NCBI GenBank assembly: GCA_025929585.1
Contig: JAICPY010000004.1
Location: 1-64,000, forward strand
Source of the DNA: Steroidobacter sp.
GTDB lineage: Bacteria > Pseudomonadota > Gammaproteobacteria > Steroidobacterales > Steroidobacteraceae
Direction of reading: 5' to 3'
DNA length: 64,000 nucleotides
This document shows, piece after piece, positions 44,038 through 53,129 of this stretch; within the stretch, counting starts at the first letter, position 1; every line of letters begins with the position of its first letter. Under the pieces are notes generated by a model. It ran no database searches and had not been told where the DNA came from. It saw only the letters and a program-made list of their open reading frames with translations. The translations under genes and the position numbers were made by a program.

Positions 44038-46299
44038 TCACATTCCGGCGAAGCGAGCCATGCGCGGCGAACCGGAACTTCGCGTGATGCCGGGCGCGCC
44101 TCGTAGCAACTCCTGCAACACGATCTCCAGTGGACGCGGCCGGCCAATCGCGAAGCCTTGACCATAGTCGACGCCCAGCTTGGTTACCGCAGTCATGATC
44201 GCTTCGCTCTCGACACATTCCGCCGTGGTGCGCAACTTCATTGCATGCGCTAGTTGAACGATCGCGGTCACCATTGCCTGCGAGCGAGAATTGCCCGCGA
44301 GATCGCGGACGAGCTCGCCGTCAATCTTCAAATCCGAGACCGACAGCGACTTCAGATAGGTCAGTGAAGATAGACCGCGCCCGAAATCATCGAGCGCAAT
44401 GCTATGTCCCAAATCCTGCAGCCGACGGATAAGCATCTCGGCGCGCACGATATTCGCAACCGCAGCCGTTTCGGTGATCTCGAACGACAACATCGCGGAA
44501 GGCAATGCGTACTCGCGCAGCTTCTCTTCCAAGAAGATCGGGAAATCTTCATCGCCCAGCGATTGCCCGGAGATGTTGATCGCGAAATGCGCACCGAGAT
44601 TCTCCAACGCCGGAGCGGCGGAGGACAGAATCTCCAGCGCGTACTGCACAACCCAGCGATCGATGTCGGAAGCAAGTTGATATCGTTCGGCGGCCGAAAG
44701 GAATTTGTCGGGCGCGACACTTTCCCCGGCAGGATCGATCATACGCAGCAACAGCTCGAAGCGACGGGGCGGACCCTTACTGTTCAGCTGCGCAATGGGC
44801 TGCGCTTCCATACGGAAACGATCATTCGCGATGGCTTCGCGCAAGTTGCCGACGATCGTCACGTCTTCGTACCTGCGCACGATACTGCGATCCGCGTCCT
44901 GATAAGACTCTACCCGGCCGCGGCCACGATCTTTCGCGGCTTTGCATGCGATCTCGGCAGCGGCAAGCGCGTGCGAGAGCGGAAGCTTTGTGCTCGGAAC
45001 CGCAGCGACGCCAACACTCATGGACAACTCAATTTCCTTACCATCGTGTTTCATCATGGCTTTCGCCACATCCCGGCACAGACCTTCCATGAAAGAGTGC
45101 GCCGTCTGCAGCGAAGTTTGAGGAAAGAAGAGCGCGAAGCGATCGCCCGATATTCTCGCGGCAACGACATTAGGCGGCAGGTGCGTTCGCAGCGCATCTG
45201 CAGCGCGATGAATCACTTCATCGCCGACATGCATCCCATGATTCTCGTTGACGACGTGCAGCCTATCTAGGTCGGCATAAGCCACGCAGTGGTGCGCTTC
45301 TGTGCCAAACGTCGCCAGAGTGGCAAGCGCCCGGTGCTCGAACGCCGGACGCGTCAGCAAACCCGTAGAAGGGTCATAAGCATTCTGTAGCACATACGCA
45401 ATGCGGCGGGTCATCAGCTCGAGGATGCGCACTTGGCGCAGATCGAAGTCCGGGCCATCGACGTGCTTGGCAAGCATGAGCAGACCGGCGACATGATGAC
45501 CGCCATGACGAACCGGACATGCGAGGATTTTGTAGGGCAGAGCGCCTAGAGGACTATTCGGTGGAGCCTTGTTCAGTAGCAGCGTGCGGCGCTGAACCTG
45601 AGCCCATGCAAACAAATTGCGCTGGGTCTTTTCGAGCAGCTCGCTGTTGACGGAGCGAGCCTTGCCTTCGAGCTCTGCCAAATGCGCCAGGGCGATCTTC
45701 TTGTCCGGGACTATCAATGCGCCGTATGCGCATTCCAGATGCGTGACGCAATTTCGTACCAGCATCTTAAAGTCGTCACTATCGCTCTCATCCGCTGCGC
45801 CGCTGGCATCGAGCAGTAGAGCCAGGTCGCCATCTCGCAAGGAGATGTCTTTGCGCAGATCACCGATGTTGTATTGGTTGATCAGCTCACGGCTGAGAAC
45901 TTGAAGCGCAGGGCGCAGCAAGCCTTGCATGAAAGAGAACGGGCGAGCACCACTGGAACCATCCTGCGAGGACACCGCGAGCGCACCCAGCAACTGTGAG
46001 CCGTCACGCAAGATGAAAACGTACGAGGTATCTCCGCCGTCCCACGATCGCGCAAAGCCGTCTCGCTCTTCGGGATCGCACTGATCGTGGCGGGCCAGAT
46101 TCAAAGCTTCTTCGACCAGTTGCGATAGATCGTGTCCGTCGTAGCCATCGGACAACCACATCGGCATGCTCATGCGATCGTAGATCGCAATGCACACGGC
46201 ACGGGGCATTAGCATCTTGACGAGCTGTCCGTACGGATCGAGCGAAGTCGAGAAGCTTTCCGCCTCTAGCGAATCTTCCTCGTGGAGTGTGCTCGACAT
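44038..46299 (-). CDS. GGDEF-EAL protein with degenerate cyclase domain
   Basis: Residues 1-300 are GAF-like soluble regions. Residues 305-470 are a GGDEF domain whose signature is SGDRF (384-388), missing the second Gly and Glu, so it is likely an inactive GTP-binding domain. Residues 490-730 are an EAL domain with E515 (ELLLR), N575, E607 (FEITET), D637-D638, K658, E697 and Q714, suggesting phosphodiesterase activity. No membrane helices are seen. It lies between envC and ctpA on their strand, which is not the usual order. Confidence 0.88.
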   Translation of the reverse strand: MSSTLHEEDSLEAESFSTSLDPYGQLVKMLMPRAVCIAIYDRMSMPMWLSDGYDGHDLSQLVEEALNLARHDQCDPEERDGFARSWDGGDTSYVFILRDGSQLLGALAVSSQDGSSGARPFSFMQGLLRPALQVLSRELINQYNIGDLRKDISLRDGDLALLLDASGAADESDSDDFKMLVRNCVTHLECAYGALIVPDKKIALAHLAELEGKARSVNSELLEKTQRNLFAWAQVQRRTLLLNKAPPNSPLGALPYKILACPVRHGGHHVAGLLMLAKHVDGPDFDLRQVRILELMTRRIAYVLQNAYDPSTGLLTRPAFEHRALATLATFGTEAHHCVAYADLDRLHVVNENHGMHVGDEVIHRAADALRTHLPPNVVAARISGDRFALFFPQTSLQTAHSFMEGLCRDVAKAMMKHDGKEIELSMSVGVAAVPSTKLPLSHALAAAEIACKAAKDRGRGRVESYQDADRSIVRRYEDVTIVGNLREAIANDRFRMEAQPIAQLNSKGPPRRFELLLRMIDPAGESVAPDKFLSAAERYQLASDIDRWVVQYALEILSSAAPALENLGAHFAINISGQSLGDEDFPIFLEEKLREYALPSAMLSFEITETAAVANIVRAEMLIRRLQDLGHSIALDDFGRGLSSLTYLKSLSVSDLKIDGELVRDLAGNSRSQAMVTAIVQLAHAMKLRTTAECVESEAIMTAVTKLGVDYGQGFAIGRPRPLEIVLQELLRGAPGITRSSGSPRMARFAGM

Positions 46300-46309
46300 G
46301 TCTTTTAAG

Positions 46310-46371
46310 GAGCCCGATGACGGGCCCTTGATCCCCTATTGATGCGCTGGATCATCAGCCCATCAGGGCTC
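46310..46371. repeat. Imperfect hairpin with GAGCCCGATG-like arms
   Basis: The arms 46310-46334 and 46349-46371 pair imperfectly (GAGCCC-GATG and GGATCATCAGCCC). It resembles the word-array elements but lacks a clear word repeat or junction motif. It lies in the 238-base gap between the GGDEF-EAL gene and envC, where no promoter stands out. Confidence 0.4.
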
Positions 46372-46537
46372 GGCTTCTTTGAAGTCCGCCGCACTTTTCG
46401 CAGCCCATGCGCGGCTTTACGTGCATTGACACTTCGATTGCCGATGCGTCTCTCATCGCATCGCGCCCGGAACGAACTCGGATCCCGGAATTCAGTTTTC
46501 CTGATGGAATCCCTTAGCGGTGCTTGAGGGAATCCGA

Positions 46538-47695
46538 TTAGCGCCGCATCAGCCAGGTAGCCGGGTCTAAGGCCTTGCGCCCGTTGCGAATTTCCAGGTA
46601 CAGGCCGGGTTTTCCTACGCCGGCTGCATCGCCGACTGCAGACAAGACGTCGCCAGGTGCAACCCGATCCCCGACGCGGCGATAGAGTTGCTCATTATTG
46701 CCGTACAGGCTCATGTAGCCGCCCCCGTGGTCTAGTACCAACAAAAGGCCTAGGCCCGGCAGCCAGTCCGCATAGACGACTCTGCCGTGATAAGGCGCCC
46801 GTACCTGTGTCCCTCGTTCCGCTCCGATGACCAACCCTTGCCACTTCAAGGGACCGCCTGCGCGCTGCTGCCCGAACCGGGCGAGCAAAGAGCCTTTTAC
46901 CGGCCAAGGCAGTTTTCCCTTCACACGTTGAAAGGGCTGCTCGGCCAGCTCTGGAAATTCCTCGATTGCGCGACGCAATTCTTCGACCAGTTTTTCGAGC
47001 GAGCGTGCATCGCGCTGCAGCTTTGCTAGCTGCTCGCTGCGACTCTTGAGCTTTGATTGCACTTGCGCAAGCGTTTGCGCTCGACGCTGGCGCGCTCCGG
47101 CGAGTGACTTGACGTTCTGCTCGCTTTCTTCTTCGAGCACTCGTAAACGGCTTGCTTCAGCGGAAATATTCTCGTTGAGCAGATCCAAGTGCTCGAGCTC
47201 ATCAGAGATACGCTCGATGCGCTCGGCTCGTGCCCGGCCGAAGTATCCGTAGTAGGCCATCATGCGTCCGAGGCGGGCCGGATCTTGCTGATTCAGCAAA
47301 AGCTTCAATTGCTCTTGGCGGCCATTCATATAGGCGGTGGCGAGCTCCGCGCTCAGTGCACCTCGCTGCGCTTCGATCTTGCGTCGAGTGTCGGCCTGCT
47401 CTTGTTTCAGCTCTGCGAGGCGGCGTTCGGCCGCAATGCGTTGCGAACGCACCGATGCGAGTTGCTCCCGCGCGCTTTGCACGGCCAACTCCGCCGATTT
47501 CAGTTGAGTTGCAAGCGCGTCTCGCCGCTCGGCATCCGCATGTATGGCTTTGCGGATAGACTCGATCCGTCCCCTGACTTGCTTGAGCTCGGCTTCCTTG
47601 CTATCCACGCCCGCCGCGTAGGCTTGAAAACCCAGCAGGGGCAGCAACACTAAGGCCCAAAGGGCTGAACAGACCCCGGCTTTACGTCGGATCAT
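46538..47695 (-). CDS. envC: Murein hydrolase activator EnvC (degenerate LytM)
   Basis: EnvC is a periplasmic activator of AmiA/AmiB amidases at the division site. A signal peptide (residues 1-28) is followed by coiled coil (about 30-250) and a C-terminal LytM domain (265-385). The zinc ligands are lost: WQGLVIG replaces HxGxD, and the HxH position reads YLEIRN, so it cannot be an active peptidase. That is the state of E. coli EnvC. In other gammaproteobacteria ctpA follows directly. Confidence 0.93.
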   Translation of the reverse strand: MIRRKAGVCSALWALVLLPLLGFQAYAAGVDSKEAELKQVRGRIESIRKAIHADAERRDALATQLKSAELAVQSAREQLASVRSQRIAAERRLAELKQEQADTRRKIEAQRGALSAELATAYMNGRQEQLKLLLNQQDPARLGRMMAYYGYFGRARAERIERISDELEHLDLLNENISAEASRLRVLEEESEQNVKSLAGARQRRAQTLAQVQSKLKSRSEQLAKLQRDARSLEKLVEELRRAIEEFPELAEQPFQRVKGKLPWPVKGSLLARFGQQRAGGPLKWQGLVIGAERGTQVRAPYHGRVVYADWLPGLGLLLVLDHGGGYMSLYGNNEQLYRRVGDRVAPGDVLSAVGDAAGVGKPGLYLEIRNGRKALDPATWLMRR

Positions 47696-47753
47696 CGATG
47701 CTCATCCGCTCGGTATCCTCGCGAAGCCCGGCTGTGAGGACTTCAGCCGCTGC

Positions 47754-47759
47754 TATACT
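47754..47759 (+). promoter_or_regulatory. Possible extended -10 element upstream of the rhodanese gene
   Basis: TGCTATACT at 47751-47759 is an extended -10 (TGN-TATACT) 105 bases before the rhodanese ATG. It contains the same nine-base GCTATACTC string seen before rpoZ and glyQ. No good -35 hexamer is visible. The long leader is unexplained. Confidence 0.35.
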
Positions 47760-47864
47760 CTGCGGCCATTTTTGCAGGCCTTGATTCGATCCCATGGGGT
47801 GTTTACGAGCTCCTCGGCGGTCGCTGATGAATTATTGCCGCGCTTTTCTCATCAAGACACATAA

Positions 47865-48305
47865 ATGAATCGTCTGCTCGAGTACACCGCAAATCACCCC
47901 TACCTGGTCGCTGCCGCAGCGATCCTGTTCATTCTTACCATCATCGTCGAGTTCCGCCAGCGTGCCCGTGGTGGAAGCGTGATCGGGCCTAACGATGCGG
48001 TACGCCTCGCGAACAGCGGGGCTGCGATCCTGGATATCCGTCCACCTGCGGAGTATCAGGCGGGTCACATCATCGATGCCCGCAACGTGCCGGCCGCTGA
48101 GATCGCCTCCCGCGCCGAATCGTTGAAGAAATACAAAGAGAAGCCCGTGCTCGTCTATTGCGACAACGGCTTTGCGTCCGCTGCTGCCGCTCGTGCGTTG
48201 AAAGGATTGGGATTCACCAAAGTGGTTACCCTGAGCGGCGGATTACAGAGCTGGCGGCAGGAGAATTTGCCGCTGGTCAAAGGCGAGGCAAAGAAGGGCA
48301 AGTGA
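47865..48305 (+). CDS. Membrane-anchored rhodanese-like protein
   Basis: The 146-residue protein has one N-terminal helix (about 13-31) and a single rhodanese domain with active-site Cys99 in CDNGFAS. It may transfer sulphane sulphur or serve as a thiol protein. It is translationally coupled to grxC through TGATG. The gene order rhodanese-grxC-secB-gpsA is conserved among gammaproteobacteria, but the usual neighbour gpmI is missing beside envC. Confidence 0.9.
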   Translation: MNRLLEYTANHPYLVAAAAILFILTIIVEFRQRARGGSVIGPNDAVRLANSGAAILDIRPPAEYQAGHIIDARNVPAAEIASRAESLKKYKEKPVLVYCDNGFASAAAARALKGLGFTKVVTLSGGLQSWRQENLPLVKGEAKKGK

Positions 48306-48577
48306 TGAATGGCTCACCGGAAATCCTCATGTACTCCACCACCTGGTGCGGGTATTGTCAGCGCGCGCGAGGACTCTTGGAGCGCAAGGGCGTCGACATT
48401 CGAGAGATCAAAGTTGACGAAGATCCCTCACAGCGCCAAGTGATGATGGAAAAGAGCGGCGGGCGGCGCACCGTGCCGCAGATCTTCATCGGTGAGCGCC
48501 ATGTGGGCGGCTACGATGATTTGGCCGCTCTCGAACGAGCGGGGGAACTTGATAAGCTGCTCGCGAAAACCAGCTAA
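48305..48577 (+). CDS. grxC: Glutaredoxin 3
   Basis: Grx3 reduces protein disulphides and glutathione mixed disulphides using glutathione. The 90-residue protein has the CGYC site (Cys15-Cys18), TVPQIFI with the cis-proline, and GGYDD for glutathione binding. The ATG overlaps the rhodanese stop codon by one base. Confidence 0.96.
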   Translation: MNGSPEILMYSTTWCGYCQRARGLLERKGVDIREIKVDEDPSQRQVMMEKSGGRRTVPQIFIGERHVGGYDDLAALERAGELDKLLAKTS

Positions 48578-48677
48578 CGGCGGCAGCTAGTACTATTCGG
48601 CGGCGGTTGTCAGTCGTGGGCGATCGTCAATTCCGTTCCAACAACTACGCGACGAACGCGACAGAGGATTTACGACA

Positions 48678-49178
48678 ATGGTTGATGAAGTACCCGCTGC
48701 AAACGGCCAGGCCGCCGATCCGAATGCGCCGCAGTTTGCACCTCAGGCCGTGTATCTGAAGGATGTGTCCTTCGAAGCACCAGCCGGCCCACGCGTGGCT
48801 CCCAATACGGGCAATCCCACGATCAATCTGAACCTGAACACTTCGGTCAACGATCTCGGTGGAGAGCTCAAAGAGGTCGTGCTCACGGTTCGCGTCGAGG
48901 CTCAAGCTGCTGAAAAAACCGTGTGGCTGATCGAGCTGCAGCAGGCGGGCGCCTTCGGTATGCGAAACGTTCCTCAACAAGACCTACAACGTCTCGTCGG
49001 GATTTTCTGCCCGAATTACTTGTTGCCCTATGCACGCCAGGTAATCTCGGATCTGCTGACGAAGGGCGGCTTTCCTCCGTTTCTGCTTCCGCCGGTGAAC
49101 TTCGAACAATTGTTCGTGCAAGCGGCCATGCGCGCGCAGCAGCAGCAAGCGCAGGCATCGACCTCGCCTGCCAATTGA
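48678..49178 (+). CDS. secB: Protein export chaperone SecB
   Basis: SecB is the tetrameric cytosolic chaperone that keeps preproteins unfolded and passes them to SecA. The 166-residue protein has YLKDVSFEAP, EVVLTVRVEAQ, and LPPVNFEQLFVQ typical of the family. GAGGA lies eight bases before the ATG. gpsA begins six bases downstream. Confidence 0.96.
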   Translation: MVDEVPAANGQAADPNAPQFAPQAVYLKDVSFEAPAGPRVAPNTGNPTINLNLNTSVNDLGGELKEVVLTVRVEAQAAEKTVWLIELQQAGAFGMRNVPQQDLQRLVGIFCPNYLLPYARQVISDLLTKGGFPPFLLPPVNFEQLFVQAAMRAQQQQAQASTSPAN

Positions 49179-49184
49179 CGCGTT

Positions 49185-50213
49185 ATGGGCGATGCGTCTG
49201 GGGATCACACGTCCGCTAGGCAAGTCGCTGTGCTGGGGGCCGGTTCTTGGGGAACGGCCCTCGCCATCCAACTCGCGCGTACGTCGCGTCGCACGCTCTT
49301 GTGGGGCCGTGACCAAGCGCATTTAGAACAACTGAAAGCGCGCCGCTGTAACGAGCGTTATCTTCCGAGTGCGGCGTTTCCAGATGCCCTAGATATCGAG
49401 GCGGATTTGGCTCGCGCGGTACGCGCCAGCGATATCGTTCTGGTGGCCGTACCGAGCCACGCTCTGCGCGGGACGCTCGAATCCCTCGCGGCTCACCTTC
49501 CTGCTAAGGCACGAGTGGCATGGGCGACAAAGGGATTTGAGCTCTCGACAGGATTACTTCCGCACGAGGTCGCTAGAGCTGTACTCGGCGAGAGCGTGTC
49601 CCTCGCCGTCATCTCCGGACCCACGTTCGCGATGGAAGTCGGTGCGGGCTTGCCGACCGCAATGACGGTTGCATCGAGCGATGAGGTCTTCGCAAAGGAA
49701 CTCGCCGAAAGCTTATCCGCACACAACTTCCGCGCTTACACCTCGAGCGATATCGTTGGTGTGGAAGTTGGTGGTGCGACCAAGAACGTGCTGGCTATCG
49801 GCGCCGGTATTTCGGATGGACTTGGCTTTGGAGCGAACACGCGGATTGCGCTCATCACTCGCGGGCTGGTTGAGATGACGAGGCTCGGCTGCGCGCTTGG
49901 ATCTCGCAAGGAAACGTTCATGGGGCTTGCGGGTCTTGGCGACCTGGTACTCACGTGTACCGACAATCAATCACGCAATCGAAGGTTTGGATTGAGCCTT
50001 GCTTCGGGCGACAATATCGAAGCTGCGCAACGCTCCATAGGTCAAGTGGTGGAGGGCGTGCCGGCCGCGCGCGCAGTGCGAGAAGTTGCTCAACGAGTGG
50101 GGGTCGAGATGCCGATCTCGGAGCAGATCTATCGCATCATCTACGAGCAAGTATCGCCTAAGGACGCCGTCAAGGAACTGATGACTCGCGCACTGAAGCC
50201 CGAAGACGCTTAA
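49185..50213 (+). CDS. gpsA: Glycerol-3-phosphate dehydrogenase (NAD(P)+) GpsA
   Basis: GpsA reduces dihydroxyacetone phosphate to sn-glycerol-3-phosphate, the backbone of phospholipids. The 342-residue protein begins with the Rossmann motif GAGSWGTALAIQLA and includes the catalytic lysine region GGATKNVLAIGAGI and the SRNRRFG helix. It ends a conserved secB-gpsA pair. trmL is convergent 8 bases downstream. Confidence 0.96.
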   Translation: MGDASGDHTSARQVAVLGAGSWGTALAIQLARTSRRTLLWGRDQAHLEQLKARRCNERYLPSAAFPDALDIEADLARAVRASDIVLVAVPSHALRGTLESLAAHLPAKARVAWATKGFELSTGLLPHEVARAVLGESVSLAVISGPTFAMEVGAGLPTAMTVASSDEVFAKELAESLSAHNFRAYTSSDIVGVEVGGATKNVLAIGAGISDGLGFGANTRIALITRGLVEMTRLGCALGSRKETFMGLAGLGDLVLTCTDNQSRNRRFGLSLASGDNIEAAQRSIGQVVEGVPAARAVREVAQRVGVEMPISEQIYRIIYEQVSPKDAVKELMTRALKPEDA

Positions 50214-50221
50214 CGCAACAA

Positions 50222-50683
50222 CTAGGCTTCGAGAAACCCGAGTTGTCGCCATGCCTCATAAACGAGGACGGCAGCAGCGTTGGAAAGATTCAAACTGCGA
50301 TTGCCTTCGCGCATGGGAATACGGAGTCGCTGCGCGAGCGGACAATCTTCGATGATCTGCGTGGGCAACCCGCGCGTTTCGGGCCCAAAAACAAAAGTGT
50401 CTGCTTTGACAAACCGCACTGAGTCGTAGCGCACCGATCCTTTCGTCGAGACCGCGAACCAGCGAGGAGAACCGAGCGATGTGAGGCATTCCTGCAGCGA
50501 GCCCCAGGCATGCACATTCGCGAGTAACGCGTAATCCATTCCGGCTCGGCGCACAGCCTTCTCGCCGATATCGAAGCCGAGCGGCCGTATCAGATGCAGG
50601 TGCGATCCGGTGTTGGCGCACAATCGAATGATATTGCCGGTATTGGGGGGAATCTCCGGCTGATACAGGACGACGTTGAACAT
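50222..50683 (-). CDS. trmL: tRNA (cytidine34-2'-O)-methyltransferase TrmL
   Basis: TrmL is a SPOUT-family methyltransferase that modifies the wobble nucleotide of tRNA-Leu. The 153-residue form starting MFNVVLYQPEIPPNTGN is standard; an upstream frame would add eight residues. FGPETRGLP and the knotted SLNLSNAAAVLVYE are diagnostic. It is divergent from the pyrD-like gene. Confidence 0.95.
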   Translation of the reverse strand: MFNVVLYQPEIPPNTGNIIRLCANTGSHLHLIRPLGFDIGEKAVRRAGMDYALLANVHAWGSLQECLTSLGSPRWFAVSTKGSVRYDSVRFVKADTFVFGPETRGLPTQIIEDCPLAQRLRIPMREGNRSLNLSNAAAVLVYEAWRQLGFLEA

Positions 50684-50778
50684 GATTAAGGGAAGGTCGG
50701 CTTTCAAGGGCTCCAGCGCAAACGAGGCAGCTTGGGCTAAACTACATTCTCACTGAAGACCGAGCTGCTCGCGCGTCC

Positions 50779-51729
50779 ATGTTGTCACTCGCATTTTGTG
50801 GCCTGAAGTTCGATTCGCCCATCGTGCTGCTATCAGGCTGTGTCGGGTTCGGCGAAGAATACACTCGCGTCGAAGGCTTCTCGAACAAGGACGCAGGCGC
50901 GATCGTGCTCAAAGGCACTACCCGTGAGCCGCGGCTGGGCAATCCACCACATCGCGTTTACGAAACCCCGATGGGCATGCTGAATGCGATCGGTCTGCAG
51001 AACCCTGGCGTCGAGCAGGTCGTTACGAGAATCTTGCCGACGCTCGACTTTAGCGAAACACGCTTCATCGCGAATGTTTGTGGCTCCACTATCGAAGACT
51101 ACGTCGAGGTCACGCGCCGTTTCGATGATTCACCGATCGACGCGATCGAGATCAACATCTCCTGCCCTAACATCAAGGAAGGCGGAGTTCAGTTCGGTAA
51201 CTACCCTGAAATGTCGGCGCGAGTGGTTGCAGCTTGCCGTGCGGTAACCAAGAAGCCGCTGATTACCAAACTTTCGCCGAATCAAACCGACATTCGCGAG
51301 AACGCGCGTTATTGCATCGAAGCGGGAAGCGATGCTTTGGCCGTCATCAACACCGTGATGGGCATGGCGATCGATATCCATGCTCGACGTCCGGTAATAG
51401 GCAATGTGCAGGGCGGCTTGTCAGGGCCCGCAATCAAACCGATTGCATTGCTGAAAGTACATCAGGTCTATGAAGTCGCGAGCCGTCATAACGTCCCTAT
51501 CATCGGACAGGGAGGGATTTGTTCTGCGCAGGATGCTCTGGAATTCTTGATAGCAGGTGCATCCGCCGTCGGGGTGGGCACTGCGTTGTTTTACGATCCT
51601 CTGGTCTGCAAGAAGATCAACGATGGGATCGCGGCGTACTTACAGCGCCACAAACTGGGCTCCGTGGCCGACCTCGTCGGGACATCGAGCTCCCATTCGA
51701 CGCTCGCACAGCGTTCGCAAGCCTGCTAA
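50779..51729 (+). CDS. Dihydroorotate dehydrogenase, class 1B-like (PyrD/PyrDB)
   Basis: The 316-residue flavoprotein oxidises dihydroorotate in pyrimidine synthesis if the family assignment holds. SGCVGFGEEYTR, KGTTREPRLGNPPHRV, ETPMGMLNAIGLQNPG and the active-site EINISCPNIKEGGVQFG match class 1B (PyrDB) enzymes of Gram-positives, where PyrK is the NAD-linked partner. Gammaproteobacteria normally use class 2 PyrD. No pyrK is seen here. A related dihydropyrimidine dehydrogenase subunit is a weaker alternative. It overlaps no neighbour; ntrC is convergent after two bases. Confidence 0.85.
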   Translation: MLSLAFCGLKFDSPIVLLSGCVGFGEEYTRVEGFSNKDAGAIVLKGTTREPRLGNPPHRVYETPMGMLNAIGLQNPGVEQVVTRILPTLDFSETRFIANVCGSTIEDYVEVTRRFDDSPIDAIEINISCPNIKEGGVQFGNYPEMSARVVAACRAVTKKPLITKLSPNQTDIRENARYCIEAGSDALAVINTVMGMAIDIHARRPVIGNVQGGLSGPAIKPIALLKVHQVYEVASRHNVPIIGQGGICSAQDALEFLIAGASAVGVGTALFYDPLVCKKINDGIAAYLQRHKLGSVADLVGTSSSHSTLAQRSQAC

Positions 51730-51731
51730 CG

Positions 51732-53129
51732 CTATTCGTCATCCATCGCAAGCTCTTTAAGCTTGCGGGTGAGCGTATTTCGGCCCCACCCGAGCAATCG
51801 CGCTGCTTCTTGGCGACCACCTTCCGCCTTACGAAGTGCAGCTCGAATCAATGTACGCTCGAACTCCGGCATCGCATCGTCCAGTAGCGGCGTTTCACCC
51901 GCGTTCAAACGCTTCTCGGCCCAACTGCTCAGCTGTCGCGTCCACTCGTCTTGAAGGATCGATGGACTAGGCAACCCGCCGAGATCGACTGGAATGTCTT
52001 CGGCCTTGATCTCGCGTCCGGGGGCGGTCACCGTCAAACGGCGGCAGGCATTGACCAGCTGACGCACGTTGCCGGGCCAATCGAAGTTCGCAAGCGCCGC
52101 CGCCGCTTCAGGCGTCATAGTCTTCGCCTCAACGCCAAGCTCGACCGCAGCGGCTCCGAGGTAATGTATCAAGAGTTCGGGTATGTCTTCGCGTCGGGAG
52201 CGCAGCGGCGGTACTTCGATTCGGATCACGTTCAAGCGATGAAGCAGATCTTCGCGGAAGAGACTCTGCTTCACTCGCTCTTCGAGATCTTGATGCGTCG
52301 CTGCGATCACGCGCACATCGACTCGAACTGGAACCTGGCCACCGACGCGATAGAATTCGCCCTCCGCGAGCACACGTAATAACCGTGTCTGTAGTTGCGG
52401 CGACATGTCGCCGATTTCATCGAGAAACAACGTACCGCCATCAGCTTGCTCGAAGCGTCCTCGGCGTAGAGCGTCGGCTCCGGTGAAAGATCCCTTCTCG
52501 TGGCCGAACAACTCCGACTCGAGTAGATCTGCGGTGAAGGCAGAGGTATTCAGCGCGATGAACGCTTTGCTTGCTCGGGGGCTATGCCGATGGAGGGCTC
52601 GAGCGACGAGCTCTTTTCCCGTGCCGGATTCACCTGTGATCAGCACAGTCATACTGGATCGCGACAGGCGTCCGATGGCACGGAAAACCTCTTGCATCGC
52701 GGGCGCGTGCCCGAGCATCTCAGGAATCCGCCGAGCCTCACTCGTTGTTTCCTCAACGCGCACACTTTGTTGTGCGGCGCGTCTCACCAAGTCGACGGCT
52801 TGATCGATATCGAAGGGCTTCGGCAGATACTCGAAAGCGCCGCCCTGATAGGCCGCAACTGCGCTATCAAGATCGGAGTGCGCAGTCATCACTATGACTG
52901 GAAGCTCCGGTTGACTGACGCGAATATCAGTCAATAGTTCGAGACCACTGCGTCCTGGCATGCGAACGTCGGTGATCAAAACATCGGGGCGATCGCGGCG
53001 TAATGCGGCCAGCGCGGTATCTGCGTGATCGAAGGCAGTAGGAACCATGCCTCCCTGGCGCAGCGCTTTCTCAAGGACCCACCGAATTGAGGCGTCGTCA
53101 TCGACGAGCCAGACGTTAAGAGGCTTCAC
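51732..53129 (-). CDS. ntrC: Nitrogen regulation response regulator NtrC
   Basis: NtrC activates sigma-54 promoters under nitrogen limitation. The 465-residue protein has a receiver domain (D54), an AAA+ domain with Walker A GESGTGKE (166-173) and Walker B LFLDEIGD, and a C-terminal helix-turn-helix (EAARLLGWGRNTLTRKL). The sigma-54 contact loop reads GSFTGA (213-218), not the canonical GAFTGA. It overlaps ntrB by 14 bases. It probably binds the sites upstream of glnA. Confidence 0.96.
   Translation of the reverse strand: MKPLNVWLVDDDASIRWVLEKALRQGGMVPTAFDHADTALAALRRDRPDVLITDVRMPGRSGLELLTDIRVSQPELPVIVMTAHSDLDSAVAAYQGGAFEYLPKPFDIDQAVDLVRRAAQQSVRVEETTSEARRIPEMLGHAPAMQEVFRAIGRLSRSSMTVLITGESGTGKELVARALHRHSPRASKAFIALNTSAFTADLLESELFGHEKGSFTGADALRRGRFEQADGGTLFLDEIGDMSPQLQTRLLRVLAEGEFYRVGGQVPVRVDVRVIAATHQDLEERVKQSLFREDLLHRLNVIRIEVPPLRSRREDIPELLIHYLGAAAVELGVEAKTMTPEAAAALANFDWPGNVRQLVNACRRLTVTAPGREIKAEDIPVDLGGLPSPSILQDEWTRQLSSWAEKRLNAGETPLLDDAMPEFERTLIRAALRKAEGGRQEAARLLGWGRNTLTRKLKELAMDDE

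Noticed and set aside
44404..45270. Plus-strand frame inside the GGDEF-EAL gene
   Set aside because: It is antisense to conserved EAL motifs and shows no domain.
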